In this document: positions 7,786 to 17,100 of the stretch, in pieces
Layout of the letters: every line of letters begins with the position of its first letter
How positions within the stretch are numbered: the stretch's first letter is position 1
From: Thalassotalea_H sp040779345
GTDB taxonomy: Bacteria; Pseudomonadota; Gammaproteobacteria; Enterobacterales; Alteromonadaceae
Assembly (NCBI GenBank): GCA_040779345.1
Contig: JBFONU010000008.1
Location: 130,682-194,681 of the forward strand
DNA: 64,000 nucleotides
Reading direction: 5' to 3'
Made by a program: the position numbers and the translations under genes
The notes under the pieces: model-generated
What the model was told of the DNA's origin: nothing
Seen by the model: the letters and a program-made list of their open reading frames with translations, nothing else
Databases searched by the model: none

Positions 7786-9178
7786 TTTTGTTCGCTTTTG
7801 TAATATTCACATCAAAGCTCGGCATAAGGAATGACTCGGCATTGTTATGTAGAAGCTTTTGATAAAAGAGTGGAAACTCCAACTCAAAGTAATTAAGTGA
7901 GGTACGTTGGGCAATGGGTTTAAACGCTTGAATATTTGCCTTAGAATCCGATACAGCCTTCTTGCAAGTATCACTCATAAATAATCCAATTTTTGAGTGA
8001 TACTTGTGTGGAGTTCCTAGCTGCCATCGACTCCCCTGCTTCGTAAACAACGGCGTATTATCATCGATAAAGTCACGCCATGGTAGCTGCTGTAATATTT
8101 TATTCCTCAGCGTTATCGGATCACCATGAGACGTTCTAGCTAACACAGCAATATTATGAGCAAAAGGAGCTTCTTGAACCTGAGAACAGCGAAAATGATT
8201 ATCGGGTATTGGATATTCATCAACAAAGCCCAATAAATGCGCGAGTTCATGTGCGAATACTTCAACAGTGTCTGCTCGGTCTAAATACATGATCCCATTA
8301 TGAACTTTCGCTCCACCTTGGGGAAGTAACACCCCAATAAAACGAGTGTCAATTCCAGCTTGATATGCTTGCCAAATACTTTCATCGCAAGTGATCGCTT
8401 CATTTGCTTGATGAGAGCAGTTTAATTGTTTTAATGGAATATAACGTACAGGTTTAAAACAGCTATATTTTGCTAATGGATGAGACTGAATGCCCTCAAT
8501 TAGCTGTGTAGCGTAATATAAGTCACTTAGGTTAGTCGCAAAAAGCTGTAAGCTTGCCAGACAATTTTGAAAAAACTCATTATTATTCTTTAACGTATAA
8601 GGCGATTCAAAGACTTGAAATTTCGTTACTTTCTTAAGCAATTCATGCTGTGGCTTTGTTTTTTCGATGTGCTTTATTAACATTTTTGCCGTTGATAAAT
8701 CCCCTTCAATTAAAGCAACTTCAAGTAATAGACTCAATGTTTCTTCATCTGGTAAATTTTCTTTTTGACTAAACGCCGTAGTTAATAATTGCTTAACTTG
8801 TGGATAATTTTGTTGGCTAAAAAATATCTTTGCCAGTTTGACTTGCGCATTTTTTACATCAAGCCTGATCGCTTGCTGGTACCAAAAAGTCGCTTTTTGT
8901 CTGTTTTTATGAGTAAGGTAAAAATCGCCTAATTCAAGAGTGTATTCGGGGTGACTATCAATCAGTGCGATAGTGCTTTGAATCCACAATGATGAGCCGA
9001 AAGTTTCATTTCGACGCATATAGTGAAAGTAAGCATCAAGTTTTAGCTTTTTTCCGTAAGATAGCACATAGTGATTTTCAGTATTATTATTTAACTGATA
9101 AGTAATATAATGAGGATAATAGCATGTGCCCGCTGCTATGATTAAACCTACAGCGATTATAGCTAACCACTTTTTCAT
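7775..9178 (-). CDS. Membrane-anchored TPR protein with M64-like zinc metalloprotease domain
   Basis: A 467-residue protein. Residues 1-20 form a signal anchor, so the rest should be periplasmic. Residues about 60-190 look like Sel1/TPR helical repeats (ELGDFYLTHKNRQKATFWYQQAI). The C-terminal half holds HELAHLLGFVDEYP, with the HExxH zinc site at 310-314 and a downstream Asp-Glu-Tyr resembling the HExxH...ADEY motif of M64 (IgA-peptidase-like) enzymes. Assignment to M64 is inference from that motif. The ATG is 12 bases after the nlpI stop, so both are probably co-transcribed. NlpI is a known adaptor for periplasmic proteases, which makes a functional pair plausible. Confidence 0.7.
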   Translation of the reverse strand: MKKWLAIIAVGLIIAAGTCYYPHYITYQLNNNTENHYVLSYGKKLKLDAYFHYMRRNETFGSSLWIQSTIALIDSHPEYTLELGDFYLTHKNRQKATFWYQQAIRLDVKNAQVKLAKIFFSQQNYPQVKQLLTTAFSQKENLPDEETLSLLLEVALIEGDLSTAKMLIKHIEKTKPQHELLKKVTKFQVFESPYTLKNNNEFFQNCLASLQLFATNLSDLYYATQLIEGIQSHPLAKYSCFKPVRYIPLKQLNCSHQANEAITCDESIWQAYQAGIDTRFIGVLLPQGGAKVHNGIMYLDRADTVEVFAHELAHLLGFVDEYPIPDNHFRCSQVQEAPFAHNIAVLARTSHGDPITLRNKILQQLPWRDFIDDNTPLFTKQGSRWQLGTPHKYHSKIGLFMSDTCKKAVSDSKANIQAFKPIAQRTSLNYFELEFPLFYQKLLHNNAESFLMPSFDVNITKANKISY

Positions 9179-9190
9179 TGTTTATTGGGC

Positions 9191-10081
9191 TTATTCTGTT
9201 GATCCCTGAACCACATTTTGTCGCATTAAATCTAATTCAAGTTTTGCATACCTGTGCTCGACAAATTCATAAACATTGGTACTCAATGCTAGTTTATAAA
9301 AATTAGCTGCTGCACGTTTGTTTCCTTTAATTAAATTTAGCTTTCCTAAATAAAAATAGGCTTCACATAAACGTTCACTAAACTCTTTATTGGTGCGAAT
9401 ATTCACTGTGATATCACGCAGAAATGTTTTCTGATCTATCGTTTCACTATATAAGTTAACTATACTTTTCGCCCAAACATCATCAGCGATGTTAACTTTA
9501 CGCTGTTGTAATTTTTTTAATGCGCTGACAGGGTCAACATCTTGCTCGATTAAATATAACCATAATAAACGATATGGATCACTTGTTTTGTGCTGATAAA
9601 AAATTTCTAAATCATCAACAGCAAGTGATGAACGCTCTCCGTAATATAAGGCAATACCGCGATTTAAATAGGCATACTCATGCTCGGGAGAAAGCTCTAT
9701 TGCCGAGTCAAAAGCTTCATATGCTTGGTCAAATTCTTGAAGTTGTGTGTAATGAATACCTAAGAAGTTATAAGCATCAACCATATCAGGTTTTAAACGT
9801 AGTGCTCGATTAAAGTCTAAACGTGCTAACGAACGTAAACCAACACTGTCGTATATCACTCCTCGGTCATAAAACAACTGTGCCCTTTGCTCATCGGTTA
9901 CCTCTGCTCGTTGAATAACTTCCGTTAAACGAGCTAATGCGACTTCACTTTTATAATTGACAGGTAAAGGCTCGGCGATAACTAACTGATCAATCATCGA
10001 TGGTGATTTAGGCGCCTTAGAAGCACAACCTTGTACAATAAATACTGCCGCAATAAGAAGCGACTTAGAAAATACCTTCAC
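9191..10081 (-). CDS. nlpI: Lipoprotein NlpI (TPR protease adaptor)
   Basis: A 296-residue outer-membrane lipoprotein. The lipobox VQGC sits near residue 19, after a short hydrophobic signal. TPRs follow, and the segments DRGVIYDSVGLRSLARLDF, LGIHYTQLQEFDQAYEAFDSA and YLNRGIALYYGER closely match E. coli NlpI; the end FVEHRYAKLELDL is also conserved. E. coli NlpI brings the cell-wall hydrolase MepS to the protease Prc. Start is GTG at 10081, needed for the signal peptide; no ATG is available and the Shine-Dalgarno is weak. In E. coli the gene follows pnp; here it stands upstream of a metalloprotease gene. Confidence 0.9.
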   Translation of the reverse strand: MKVFSKSLLIAAVFIVQGCASKAPKSPSMIDQLVIAEPLPVNYKSEVALARLTEVIQRAEVTDEQRAQLFYDRGVIYDSVGLRSLARLDFNRALRLKPDMVDAYNFLGIHYTQLQEFDQAYEAFDSAIELSPEHEYAYLNRGIALYYGERSSLAVDDLEIFYQHKTSDPYRLLWLYLIEQDVDPVSALKKLQQRKVNIADDVWAKSIVNLYSETIDQKTFLRDITVNIRTNKEFSERLCEAYFYLGKLNLIKGNKRAAANFYKLALSTNVYEFVEHRYAKLELDLMRQNVVQGSTE

Positions 10082-10099
10082 GAAAACTTAAGCCTATAA

Positions 10100-10321
10100 A
10101 TGGATAAGTCATCGATTATACCTAAGCACTTTAAAATTGCGAGATGCAAAGACATATATTTAAACGAAGAGTGGTTTAGGGTTAAACAGCACTGGTTCAA
10201 AGGCAGAGACTGTTTTCCAATGGATTATTTAATGAAGGGGCTGGTTTTGTATTTGATATGCTCTAATTTAACCTGCTCGCCAACGCAATTCATGAAATGG
10301 CGCTGTCAGTCAGCTTTTTGA
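10100..10321 (+). CDS. Doubtful 73-residue ORF in the nlpI-symporter gap
   Basis: An open frame rich in Cys, Trp and Lys (MDKSSIIPKHFKIARC...) in the 360-base gap 10082-10441, antisense to the likely nlpI promoter. No Shine-Dalgarno precedes the ATG, and I do not recognise the product. It could be chance or a remnant of a degraded transposase-like gene. The gap otherwise holds only the inverted repeat at 10402-10429. Confidence 0.2.
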   Translation: MDKSSIIPKHFKIARCKDIYLNEEWFRVKQHWFKGRDCFPMDYLMKGLVLYLICSNLTCSPTQFMKWRCQSAF

Positions 10322-10401
10322 ATAAATAACTTTGTTGGTTAAAAGGCTTAGTTTCTAAAAAGAAGGTAAGCCCCTTTGGTAATGACTCTAATTCTCCAAC
10401 A

Positions 10402-10429
10402 CGCTAGTTTAGGTTAAGCTAAACTAGCG
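10402..10429. repeat. Perfect inverted repeat downstream of the symporter gene
   Basis: Arms CGCTAGTTTAG and CTAAACTAGCG (11 bases each) flank a 6-base GTTAAG loop, 12 bases beyond the symporter stop. No T-run follows on either strand, so it is not a standard terminator; it may protect the mRNA 3' end or be a REP-type element. Confidence 0.6.
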
Positions 10430-10441
10430 CTGACAAGCTTA

Positions 10442-11620
10442 TTAAGCTTTTTCACTCTCCGGTGCTAATTTAACACCATCTTCACCGGCAAATTTATCAA
10501 CCCATAACGCAATCGCGCCATCGCCAGTCACATTACATGCGGTGCCAAAACTATCTTGTGCCATATATAACGCTATCATCAATGCCAATGCGGCATCGGT
10601 AAAGCCGAGCATACTCGCTAATAAGCCAAGTGCTGACATAACCGCACCACCCGGTGCGCCTGGCGCGGCGATCATAGTAACGCCTAGCATTAAAATAAAG
10701 CCCATCATCGCACCAAGGCTAGGTAAAGCTAAATCTGGAGATAACAACATTACAGCCGTCGCACAAGTAACTATCGTAATAGTCGAGCCACTTAAGTGAA
10801 TAGAAGCACATAAGGGCACAGTAAAGTTCGCGACACCATCACTAACATCGTTTGACTTATTGGCTTTTAAGGAAACAGGAATGGTTGCTGCACTCGACAT
10901 TGTGCCTAATGCGGTAAAATATGCTGGCATCATGTTTTTCAATAATTTTGCTGGCGATTTACCTGTAGCAGCGCCAGTTGCCACATAAAGCACAGTGATC
11001 CAAACCCAATGCATAATTAATGCTAAAACAAGCACCATACCGAAGGTTTTTAAGGTTGTGAATACTGTGCCATCCACGGTCATTTCTGCAAAAACACCGG
11101 CGATATAAAATGGTAGTGCAGGAATAATCACCTTACTTAACAGCATTTCAATAATATCTTTTGCTTCATTTAATGTGCTGCGCAATGAAGTTGCATTCGT
11201 TGCACTAATACCTATCCCAAAAATAAAGGCAATTGCTAAAGCTGTCATTACATCAAATAGCGGAGTAATCGCAATATCAATAAAGCCTTTGAGTTTTTCA
11301 CCTTCTACGGCTTCAACCAAGTTGCCCGCAGTTAACCCAGGTAAAACATTACTAGCGATCATATAAGCTAAAAAGCCTGCAACGATAGTAGAGCCGTAGG
11401 CTAAACCAACGGTTTTACCCAGTAATGATCCTGAGCCTTGTGGTAAAGAGGCAATACCGCTAGCAATATAAAATAAGATAATTAACGGGATGGTAAACTT
11501 AATTAATTGCCCAATGAGTGTTTGTATCGTAAAAACAAACTGCACAAGGATATCTGGTGCGTATAAACCAATTAACATACCAGCGACAATGCCAGCTATT
11601 AATTTTAAAACTAAATTCAT
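10442..11620 (-). CDS. Dicarboxylate/amino acid:cation symporter (DAACS/SLC1 family)
   Basis: A 392-residue inner-membrane transporter of the GltP/DctA/SstT fold, with about eight helices and two re-entrant loops. Family motifs are present: the serine-rich loop GTMSSAATIPVS, APGAPGGAVMSALG (second hairpin), and MAQDSFGTACNVTGDGAIAL, whose Asp and Asn bind Na+ and substrate. A C4-dicarboxylate, glutamate/aspartate or Ser/Thr substrate cannot be chosen from the motifs alone. ATG 11620 has a good GGAG six bases upstream. It lies downstream of tilS in the same direction. Confidence 0.88.
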   Translation of the reverse strand: MNLVLKLIAGIVAGMLIGLYAPDILVQFVFTIQTLIGQLIKFTIPLIILFYIASGIASLPQGSGSLLGKTVGLAYGSTIVAGFLAYMIASNVLPGLTAGNLVEAVEGEKLKGFIDIAITPLFDVMTALAIAFIFGIGISATNATSLRSTLNEAKDIIEMLLSKVIIPALPFYIAGVFAEMTVDGTVFTTLKTFGMVLVLALIMHWVWITVLYVATGAATGKSPAKLLKNMMPAYFTALGTMSSAATIPVSLKANKSNDVSDGVANFTVPLCASIHLSGSTITIVTCATAVMLLSPDLALPSLGAMMGFILMLGVTMIAAPGAPGGAVMSALGLLASMLGFTDAALALMIALYMAQDSFGTACNVTGDGAIALWVDKFAGEDGVKLAPESEKA

Positions 11621-11683
11621 ATGAACTCCGATTGTTATAATAATTGTAGGATTACAAAGTTTAACTATTCTAATGTAGGCATT

Positions 11684-13042
11684 CTAACCTGAGTTTTTGT
11701 GCCAGTGAATAGTAATTTTCTGTTGATGAACATTTTCTAAAAATGGCTGGCAAACAAACAAGCCAATAACTGCTGCTAATTCATTATTAACATAAAGCAT
11801 TGGTAAACGTTTTCGCTGCCAAGGTGGAATATTTAATTCCTGTAACACTTTTTTTAACGAGCGACTATGCTGGCGATATTCTGGTTGGCATTGGGGGTTA
11901 TCATGCGAAAATTTAATAGCGATATTGTCAATATGCGAAGGAATAGACATTAATATAGTGTATTGGCTAGCTAAGCTTTTATCTGCCTTATTAATGAGTA
12001 ACTCCCCCAATAAATCAGGCAATTTAATATTCTTTTGCTCTTCAGATAAGGTAAAGCTTTCTTCCCACTGAGCGACTGATTTAAAATCGGGTGTTAAATA
12101 TAGCTTATTTTGATAACGTCTAAACCAAATATCCCCTAATTTCACCGCTGGATTTTTATCTTTTCCTGCGGATAATAATTGTTGGCGTAACTGTAATAAC
12201 TGTTGTTGACTTGGCATCAACTGGTGATGTTGATTGATAAAAAATCGAACAACCTGATTAAACCTTGCTAACGACAACGCCATTAAAGCGGTGATATCGA
12301 CTATGGAACTTTCAATTAAGCAATGGGCTAAATCTTGCTCCGCGACTTCATCTAAGATTGTTTGTGCATCTTGGCAATGTTGAATACTTCGCATAACGGT
12401 TTGATCAAAGTTAGCCCAACGAGCGTTTAATTTAGGTAAAATGTCTTTACGTAAAAAGTTTCTATCAAAAACAATATTTTTATTTGATTCGTCTTCAATC
12501 CATTCAAGGTTATTTTCTTGTGCGTATTGCACAATATCTTTTCTTGATGTGTTTAAGAAAGGCCTAGTCAATTGCTGACTTTTATCACCAAATGTTGAGC
12601 TTACAGCCATCGCCGATAACCCTTTTAAACCCGAGCCACGCTTTAACGACAAAAAGAAGGTCTCAACTTGATCATCTTGATGATGACCAGTTAACAGTAT
12701 TGCATTATCCGGACTCAATTCGCTTAAAGCATGGTAACGTTTATCTCGTGCCTGAGCTTCTAAACTGATCCGAGGCTTTTGCTCAATTTCGACATTAACC
12801 GTTTGATAGTTAATTCCTAATGTTTTGCACTGTTGCTTAGTAAAGTCTTGCCATTGCTTGGCAAATGGACTCAAACCATGATTCACATGGATTGCGAGAA
12901 TCTCTTGAGACAAATGGTTTTGCTGTTTTAACTGAGCGATGGCGTGAAGTAATACTTGGGAGTCAACACCGCCACTGTAGGCAATAACCAGTGGCGTGTT
13001 TGAATGCTTGGTAAGATATTTTTTAAGCGTCTTTAAAATCAT
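11684..13042 (-). CDS. tilS: tRNA(Ile)-lysidine synthase
   Basis: Modifies C34 of the CAU-anticodon tRNA-Ile to lysidine so it reads AUA. The N-terminal PP-loop ATPase motif YSGGVDSQVLLHA is followed by HVNHGLS, GHHQDDQVETFFLSLKRGSGLKGL and a conserved FLRKDILP, then the TilS substrate-binding and C-terminal domains, with LKKVLQELNIPPWQRKRLP near the end. I choose ATG 13042 (452 residues). A longer GTG start (13057) is possible, but it falls inside a terminal inverted repeat and has no ribosome-binding site. Confidence 0.94.
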   Translation of the reverse strand: MILKTLKKYLTKHSNTPLVIAYSGGVDSQVLLHAIAQLKQQNHLSQEILAIHVNHGLSPFAKQWQDFTKQQCKTLGINYQTVNVEIEQKPRISLEAQARDKRYHALSELSPDNAILLTGHHQDDQVETFFLSLKRGSGLKGLSAMAVSSTFGDKSQQLTRPFLNTSRKDIVQYAQENNLEWIEDESNKNIVFDRNFLRKDILPKLNARWANFDQTVMRSIQHCQDAQTILDEVAEQDLAHCLIESSIVDITALMALSLARFNQVVRFFINQHHQLMPSQQQLLQLRQQLLSAGKDKNPAVKLGDIWFRRYQNKLYLTPDFKSVAQWEESFTLSEEQKNIKLPDLLGELLINKADKSLASQYTILMSIPSHIDNIAIKFSHDNPQCQPEYRQHSRSLKKVLQELNIPPWQRKRLPMLYVNNELAAVIGLFVCQPFLENVHQQKITIHWHKNSG

Positions 13043-13047
13043 AGCAC

Positions 13048-13104
13048 TGTAGGTCACATTTAACTTAACAAACTCAAGCTTGCCGGATGAATGACCGACC
13101 TACA
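13048..13104. repeat. Short REP/MITE-like element between accA and tilS
   Basis: A 57-base segment bounded by 8-base inverted repeats, TGTAGGTC at 13048-13055 and GACCTACA at 13097-13104. Read on the minus strand it begins TGTAGGTCGG and contains CATCCGGCAAGCTTG. It fills almost all of the accA-tilS gap. I saw no second copy in the window, so classing it as a dispersed repeat is inference. Confidence 0.4.
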
Positions 13105-13120
13105 TTAAAAAAATATATGT

Positions 13121-14077
13121 TTAACAATAGCCAAAAGACATTAAACGCTGATAACGCTTTTCGATTAACTCATCTTTTGTTAAATTTTCAAGCTCAGTTA
13201 AATCTTTTTTAATCGCTTGTTTTAAAAACGCTGCCATGGTGTCCATGTCACGATGAGCGCCGCCCAAAGGCTCTTCAACAATGTTATCAATTAACTCTAA
13301 TTCTTTAATACGTTTCGCCGTAATGCCCATTGCCTCTGCAGCAGTCGATGCTTTTTCAGCAGTCTTCCATAAAATAGAAGCACAGCCTTCAGGAGAAATA
13401 ACGGAATATGTTGAATATTGCAACATATTCACTCGATCGCCAACACCAATAGCGAGTGCGCCACCAGAGCCACCTTCACCAATAACCGTACAAATAATGG
13501 GTACGTTTAATCGTGCCATCACTTTTAAGTTAGTCGCTATCGCTTCACTTTGGCCGCGCTCTTCTGCGCCAATTCCTGGATAAGCACCTGGGGTATCAAT
13601 AAAGGTGATAATGGGCATGTTAAAACGTTCAGCCATTTCCATTAAACGAAGCGCTTTACGGTAACCTTCAGGGCGAGGCATACCAAAATTACGTTTCACT
13701 TTTTCTGACGTTGAACGCCCTTTTTGATGACCTATAACCATGACAGGTTTACCATCTAAACGCGCTGTACCACCAATAATGGCATTGTCGTTAGCGTAAG
13801 CTCTATCACCACATAATTCATCAAAATCTGTAAAGATTCGAGGAAGATAATCCAAGGTATACGGACGCTGTGGATGACGTGCAACACGAGCCGTTTGCCA
13901 AGGGTCTAACCCGGCAAATATTTTTTTAGTTTGCTCATTATTTTTTGCACGCAACTGAGTTATTTGCTCTTCAAGATCAAGATTTAACTCTTGACCATTA
14001 TTAACTAACTGTAACTCTTCAATTTTTGCTTCAAGTTCCGCTATCGGTTGCTCAAAGTCTAAAAAATTTAATGACAT
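13121..14077 (-). CDS. accA: Acetyl-CoA carboxylase carboxyltransferase subunit alpha
   Basis: With AccD it transfers CO2 from carboxybiotin to acetyl-CoA, giving malonyl-CoA for fatty acid synthesis. At 318 residues it matches the bacterial family. Visible signatures are GDRAYANDNAIIGG, GHQKGR, FGMPRPEGYRKALRLM, FIDTPGAYPGIGAEERGQ and GEGGSGGALAIGVGD (oxyanion holes), ending in an LxxxRYxRLMSFG-type tail. It follows dnaE by 76 bases on the same strand, the order seen in E. coli. Confidence 0.98.
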   Translation of the reverse strand: MSLNFLDFEQPIAELEAKIEELQLVNNGQELNLDLEEQITQLRAKNNEQTKKIFAGLDPWQTARVARHPQRPYTLDYLPRIFTDFDELCGDRAYANDNAIIGGTARLDGKPVMVIGHQKGRSTSEKVKRNFGMPRPEGYRKALRLMEMAERFNMPIITFIDTPGAYPGIGAEERGQSEAIATNLKVMARLNVPIICTVIGEGGSGGALAIGVGDRVNMLQYSTYSVISPEGCASILWKTAEKASTAAEAMGITAKRIKELELIDNIVEEPLGGAHRDMDTMAAFLKQAIKKDLTELENLTKDELIEKRYQRLMSFGYC

Positions 14078-14153
14078 ATGTTTTTCTTACCTATGTTCTG
14101 ATGTACTAATATTCTTACTTAACAGCGCTAAAATTAAAATTTTTAAGCACTAT

Positions 14154-17100
14154 CTATTTAAATTTTAAGGCGATTTTATCTTCACCCAGCAACACTTTTA
14201 ATTGATGCAGTAGCGCGTCCGCAGGCGCTACTCGCCATTGTACGCCCAATTCTAACATAGCTTGTGCTTCATCTCTTTGATAAAAAACACGAACTGGACA
14301 AGTACCGTCTTTATAAGGGGACAATACTTGTGTAAATTCTTCTATAAATGTCTCTGAAATAACATTACGATCCACTTGTATATCTAATGATGTGACATAA
14401 TTTTCACGCGCATCAGCTATCGTCATGATATCTCGGCCGGTCATTGTAAGGCCTCCGGAGTAATCATCAAAGCTGACCTGTCCACTACACACTAAAATAG
14501 CATCACTAACTAACAGTTCTGCGAATGTATCATAATCATCAGGAAAAAGCCTTACATCCATTCGAGCACTTTTGTCGTCAAGGGTGACAAGTGCCCACCT
14601 GCGGCCACGCTTATTGACTAAGACCCTTACACCAATCACTAAACCAACCGCAGTCGCGGTTCTATCTTTGCCCGATGGCTGCATTCCCACTAGGCGTGCA
14701 GAAGCATATTTTTTTATTTCATCTAAGTAGCGATTAATTGGATGACCGGTTAAATACAAACCTAATGTTTCTTTCTCTCCATCAAGCCACACTTCCTCTT
14801 GCCACATTGGCACGTCTTTAAAAGCTTGACGGGTATCTTCAGGTTCTTCATTAATTAAACCAAATAAATCATCTTGTCCTAAAGATTGTGCTTTAGCGTG
14901 TTGCTCGGCCGCTTTAATCGCCTCTGGCAGTGTTTCAAATAAGGCGGCTCGGTGAGGCGCTTCTTTACCATTAACCATTTTTTTAGGGCCTAGGGCATCC
15001 ATTGCTCCAGACTTAATTAATCTTTCCAACACTCTTTTATTGGTTTTCTTTAAGTCCAGGCGAGCACAAAAATCAAACAAGTCAACAAATGGTCCGCCTT
15101 CTTCACGCGCCGCAATAATCGCTTCAATCGGACCTTCACCCACACCTTTAACCGCGCCGATTCCGTACACGATTTGATTATCATCATTGACGGTAAATTT
15201 ATATTGCCCACAATTAACGTCAGGAGGTAATAAGTCCAACGCCATATTTTTACATTCATCAACTAAGGTGACTATTTTATCGGTGTTATCCATATCCGCT
15301 GACATTACGGCGGCCATAAATGGCGCAGGATAGTGCGCTTTCATCCATAACGTTTGATACGAGACTAAGGCATAAGCTGCAGAGTGAGACTTGTTAAAAC
15401 CATAACCAGCAAATTTTTCAACCAAATCAAAGATTTTCATCGCAAGTTCGCCATCGACACCGCGATCAACCGCACCTTGCTCAAAACCTGCACGTTGCTT
15501 GGCCATTTCTTCAGGCTTTTTCTTACCCATAGCACGACGCAGCATATCAGCGCCGCCCAGTGTATAACCGGCAAGCACCTGAGCAATTTGCATAACCTGC
15601 TCTTGATATAAAATAATGCCGTAAGTTGGCTCTAAAATAGGTTTTAAATCAATGTGCTGCCAAGTCGCGTCAGGGTAACTCACCTCTTCACGGCCATGTT
15701 TACGCTCAATAAAGTTATCAACCATTCCTGATTGCAATGGCCCTGGGCGAAAGAGTGCAACTAAAGCAATAATATCTTCAAAACAATCTGGCTTTAATTT
15801 GTCTATTAATGACTTCATACCGCTAGATTCCAGCTGGAATACCGCGGTGGTTTCAGAGCGCAATAGCATCGCGAACGATTTTTTATCATCAAGCGGGATT
15901 GATGGGATATCTATGCGCTCTTTGCCCGCTTTAATGAGTTTTTCATCGGCCATTTCAACGGCCCACTGCAAGATGGTTAACGTTCGAAGTCCTAAGAAAT
16001 CAAACTTGACTAACCCGGCGTCTTCAACATCATTTTTATCAAATTGTGTGACGGGGTTTTTACCTTCATCATCACAATAAAGAGGGGCGAAATCGGTGAT
16101 CGTCGTAGGAGAAATAACAACACCACCCGCATGTTTACCGGCATTACGTGTAGTCCCCTCTAAGATACGACACATGTCGATTAAATCTTTTACGTCACTA
16201 TCTTGTGCATAGGCTTCTGGGAGTTTTGGCTCAGCTTCAAATGCTTTAGCTAATGTCATCCCTGGATCTGGCGGAACTAATTTAGAGATACGATCAACAA
16301 ATCCATAGGGGTGACCAAGTACCCGACCAACATCACGAATAACCGCTTTCGCCGCCATAGTACCAAATGTAATGATTTGTGAAACCGCATCTCGCCCATA
16401 AAGCTCAGCGGTATGATCAATGACTTCATCTCGCCTATCCATGCAAAAATCGACATCAAAATCTGGCATTGAGACCCGTTCAGGGTTTAAGAATCGCTCG
16501 AATAACAAGTCATATTCAAGGGGGTCTAAATCGGTAATCTTTTGTGCGTAAGCAACTAAAGAGCCCGCACCAGAACCACGACCTGGACCTACCGGAATAT
16601 TATTATCTTTGCTCCACTGTATAAATTCCATCACGATTAAGAAGTAGCCGGGGAATCCCATATTATTGATAACATCAAGCTCTACTTTTAATCGTTCATC
16701 ATAGGGCTTTCTTTTTTCGGCAAAATCAGGTGCATCTTTATCAAAAAGAAATTCAAGGCGCTCTTGTAACCCTTCCTCTGACACTTTGACAAGGAAATCT
16801 TCAATCGATAAACCCTCGGTAGGAAAATCGGGTAAAACATATTCACCTAAACGAACAGTAACGTTACACCTTTTAGCAATTTCAATCGTGTTTTCTATCG
16901 CTTCAGGAATATCTTTGAATTGTTCGATCATTTCTTCTTCCGAGCGAAGGTATTGCTCGGCACTGTATTTTTTCGGACGCCGCTTATCGTCTAATGTGTA
17001 GCCGTCATGAATCGCTACACGTATTTCATGGGCGTCAAATAAATCAGGAGAAAGAAACATCACTTCATTGGTGGCAACAACGGGTAATTGTTTTTGCTGA

